Below are positions 6,915-8,120 of a DNA stretch of 8,120 nucleotides, piece by piece. The notes beneath the pieces are model-generated. The model had not been told where the DNA came from and ran no database searches. It worked only from the letters and a program-made list of their open reading frames with translations. A program made the translations under genes and the position numbers. The stretch is from assembly GCA_040752395.1 (NCBI GenBank), contig JBFMHD010000124.1, positions 1 through 8,120 of the forward strand, written 5' to 3'. This stretch comes from JBFMHD01 sp040752395 [NCBI: Candidatus Hydrogenedentota bacterium]. GTDB lineage: Bacteria; JBFMHD01. The first letter of the stretch is position 1. Every line of letters begins with the position of its first letter.

Positions 6915-7838
6915 ATGAGATTAGGCAGGATAATATTATTTACTATTTTCATATTTTTTATTTTCTCAGTCTCACGATCCACAACCCCTGACGCCAGACC
7001 CTCGACCCTCGACTTTCTACTCTCCACTCAATTACATGCTTCTGCATTTGACCGACTCGGTGCCGGAGTCCGTGCCAAAGGGATGGGGGATGCATTTACC
7101 GCTATTTCGGATGATGCTTCTTCGGTATATTGGAACCAGGCTGGTATCTCACAAATAACAAAAAAGAATATTATCTTAAATTATAGGGATTTATACAGTC
7201 TCGGTTTGATAAATTATGGTGAGATCTTTTTTATTCAGCCTGGCATCTGGAGAGGTGGGCTCGGGTTTGGGGTGCGACATTTCGGTACCTCCGCAAAAGT
7301 AGATTTTATCGATTATAATGAAAATACTTTTACCATAGCTTATGGCTGCGAAATAAAGAAAAATTTAAGACTCGGGGCAGCGCTTAAGTATTATGATGTA
7401 GATTATGATATTGATGCTAATGGCTTCGGGATTGATGTAAGTGCTATGTATAGCTTTGGGGATTATTTCACTTTAGGAGTTTTAATCCAGGATTGTTTAG
7501 AACCTGAGATCGAATGGGAAACCAGAGCTGTTGATAGATTGCCATTAAATATCCGCACCGGGCTTGCTTTTAAATGGGAAGAATTTTTAAATGTTGATAT
7601 CGATGTTGATAAAATAGCTGATGACGAGGATGACGAAGAACTGCATATAGGACTTGAGTACTGGCTGCCCCAAAAAATTATCGGCATCCGCGTTGGTGGC
7701 TACCAGCAGCGATCAAGTAAATGGGTCGGTACTATGGGGTTCGGGCTTCGTTACGACGTTTTCCAACTCGATTATTCCTATGAACATCATTATCTATTAA
7801 GCAGTACTCATTTTTTCTCTGTAGGCCTGGAGTTTTAG
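6915..7838 (+). CDS. PorV/PorQ family (UPF0164-type) outer-membrane beta-barrel protein
   Basis: A 307-residue protein from the ATG at 6915. The signal-peptide core (about residues 6-19, IILFTIFIFFIFSV) is followed by an unusual segment, TTPDARPSTLDFLLST (about 23-38), encoded by a tandem repeat, and then HASAF. The mature protein starts with the family hallmark: RLGAGVRAKGMGDA (47-60), then FTAISDDASSVYWNQAG (61-77), close to the PorV/PorQ motif with NQAG in place of the usual NPAG. Amphipathic strands continue to the end, with GLEYWL and IGIRVGGY (about 246-263) typical of the family and a C-terminal Phe (SVGLEF) as barrel-assembly signal. A strongly acidic stretch at about 227-242 (VDIDVDKIADDEDDEE) is probably a loop. 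It is much closer to the family consensus than the barrel at 3970. By analogy with PorV it may help export or anchor the C-terminal-domain protein encoded just upstream; that is inference. Confidence 0.83.
   Translation: MRLGRIILFTIFIFFIFSVSRSTTPDARPSTLDFLLSTQLHASAFDRLGAGVRAKGMGDAFTAISDDASSVYWNQAGISQITKKNIILNYRDLYSLGLINYGEIFFIQPGIWRGGLGFGVRHFGTSAKVDFIDYNENTFTIAYGCEIKKNLRLGAALKYYDVDYDIDANGFGIDVSAMYSFGDYFTLGVLIQDCLEPEIEWETRAVDRLPLNIRTGLAFKWEEFLNVDIDVDKIADDEDDEELHIGLEYWLPQKIIGIRVGGYQQRSSKWVGTMGFGLRYDVFQLDYSYEHHYLLSSTHFFSVGLEF
6981..7033. repeat. Heptamer repeat inside the leader-coding region of the second barrel gene
   Basis: On the - strand this reads as successive 7-nt units built on GT...GG: GTCGAGG twice, then GTCTGGC, GTCAGGG and GTTGTGG, preceded by the related GAGTGGA and GAGTAGA. 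It encodes about residues 23-40, between the hydrophobic core and the ASAF site. Neighbouring codons look like ordinary signal-peptide sequence, so the array looks like spacer repeat incorporated in frame. Confidence 0.65.
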
Positions 7839-7852
7839 AACAGGAGATAGTA

Positions 7853-7880
7853 GATTGAAAGATTCAAAGATTCAAAGATT
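7853..7880. repeat. GATTSAAA octamer array at the start of the last gene
   Basis: GATTGAAA, then GATTCAAA twice, then a partial GATT, with exact period 8. The proposed TTG start codon (7855-7857) lies within the first unit, so the repeat would encode the first residues (MKDSKIQRL). Confidence 0.75.
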
Positions 7881-8120
7881 ATTTCGGCATTCTGAATTTT
7901 TTAAAGGATGTTGGCTTCAGGCTACAGACTACAGGCTTCAGCCGGCTGTAGCCCGTAGCCCGAAGTCTGAAGCCTGTCCTGATACTTCTCACTTTGCTTC
8001 TTTCGTTATCTTTCTTTCCGTTATCTTGCTTCTTGCCTCTGTCCATGCCGAACCACTAATAATTGATAATTTCAATCAAGGTGGCCCACCAAATGCTCTC
8101 GGCACAGGGTATTTTGATTT
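7855..8120 (+). CDS. Exported protein with CBM-like N-terminus, 3' end outside window
   Basis: The frame has no stop from 7855 to the window end (88 codons). I chose TTG at 7855 because AGGAG (7842-7846) lies 8 bases upstream and no ATG or GTG occurs in this frame before the signal-peptide core; the ATG at 7908 is in another frame and stops after 16 codons. The predicted protein has an unusually long, repeat-encoded n-region (about 46 residues), then a hydrophobic core ASFVIFLSVILLLAS and likely cleavage after VHA at about residue 65. The mature part starts EPLIIDNFNQGG, very like the first strand of the jelly-roll modules in the genes at 1068 and 4874. It is therefore probably another multidomain binding protein of this cluster, starting 16 bases after the second barrel gene, likely in the same operon. 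Frame and signal core are well supported; the exact start is less sure. Confidence 0.65.
   Translation, partial: MKDSKIQRLFRHSEFFKGCWLQATDYRLQPAVARSPKSEACPDTSHFASFVIFLSVILLLASVHAEPLIIDNFNQGGPPNALGTGYFD
7914..7973. repeat. Mirror-image heptamer array, four plus four units around CCGG
   Basis: Four heptamers of consensus RCTWCRG (7914-7941), a CCGG centre (7942-7945) and four heptamers of the reverse-complement consensus (7946-7973) make a symmetrical 60-nt element. Folded on itself it gives about 22 pairs out of 28. An alternative register gives an 11-bp perfect stem, 7931-7941 with 7967-7977. The element is a multiple of three long and lies in the open frame of the last gene, encoding part of its n-region. 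Confidence 0.8.
7994..8029. repeat. Pyrimidine-rich signal-peptide repeat, copy B
   Basis: Bases 7994-8017 are identical to 4955-4978. CCGTTATCTTGC (8018-8029) then matches 4980-4991, with one base fewer between the blocks. Here the first block is read in the frame giving ASFVIFL and the second in the same frame as copy A (VIL). It forms the hydrophobic core of the last gene's signal peptide. Confidence 0.8.

Noticed and set aside
7908-7958. ATG at 7908 as a small leader peptide or start of the last gene
   Set aside because: It stops at a TAG after 16 codons and is not in frame with the signal peptide; the purine run is too close to act as a ribosome-binding site.

Overview
The window reads as a piece of an AT-rich genome from a Gram-negative bacterium, probably an uncultured candidate phylum. 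The reasons are two outer-membrane beta-barrel genes with aromatic C-termini, several exported multidomain proteins with a FlgD/gliding-associated type C-terminal domain, and short degenerate 7-8 nt tandem repeats in almost every spacer. The phylum cannot be fixed from this sequence alone. All supported genes lie on the + strand. No tRNA, rRNA, CRISPR array or transposase was seen, and no gene-free stretch exceeds about 235 bases.

Layout. Bases 1-894 are the 3' end of a gene, open at the left edge, ending in two tandem carbohydrate-binding-like domains. A 173-base spacer follows, with an octamer repeat and a possible hairpin. At 1068-3737 is a large secreted protein: signal peptide, two jelly-roll modules, Ig-like domains, a ZU5-like module and a CHU_C/FlgD-like C-terminal domain. 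A 232-base spacer follows, holding two copies of a 24-nt palindromic repeat and a heptamer array. At 3970-4884 is a PorV/PorQ (UPF0164)-like barrel. It overlaps 4874-6835, a second secreted protein with three binding modules and the same kind of C-terminal domain. After a repeat-filled spacer comes a second PorV/PorQ-like barrel (6915-7838). Sixteen bases later a new exported protein starts at a likely TTG (7855) and runs off the right edge.

How the genes may work together (inference). The order is binding protein, C-terminal-domain protein, barrel, C-terminal-domain protein, barrel, exported protein. In Bacteroidota, PorV is the type IX secretion shuttle that handles cargo with C-terminal signal domains. 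The alternation here suggests cargo/barrel pairs that place glycan-binding proteins on the cell surface. No T9SS core gene is in the window, so this remains a hypothesis.

The most unusual DNA feature is that the leader regions of three consecutive exported-protein genes (starting at 4874, 6915 and 7855) are built partly from the same kinds of repeat that fill the spacers. One 24-nt block is shared by two signal peptides and is read in different frames, giving a hydrophobic core in both.
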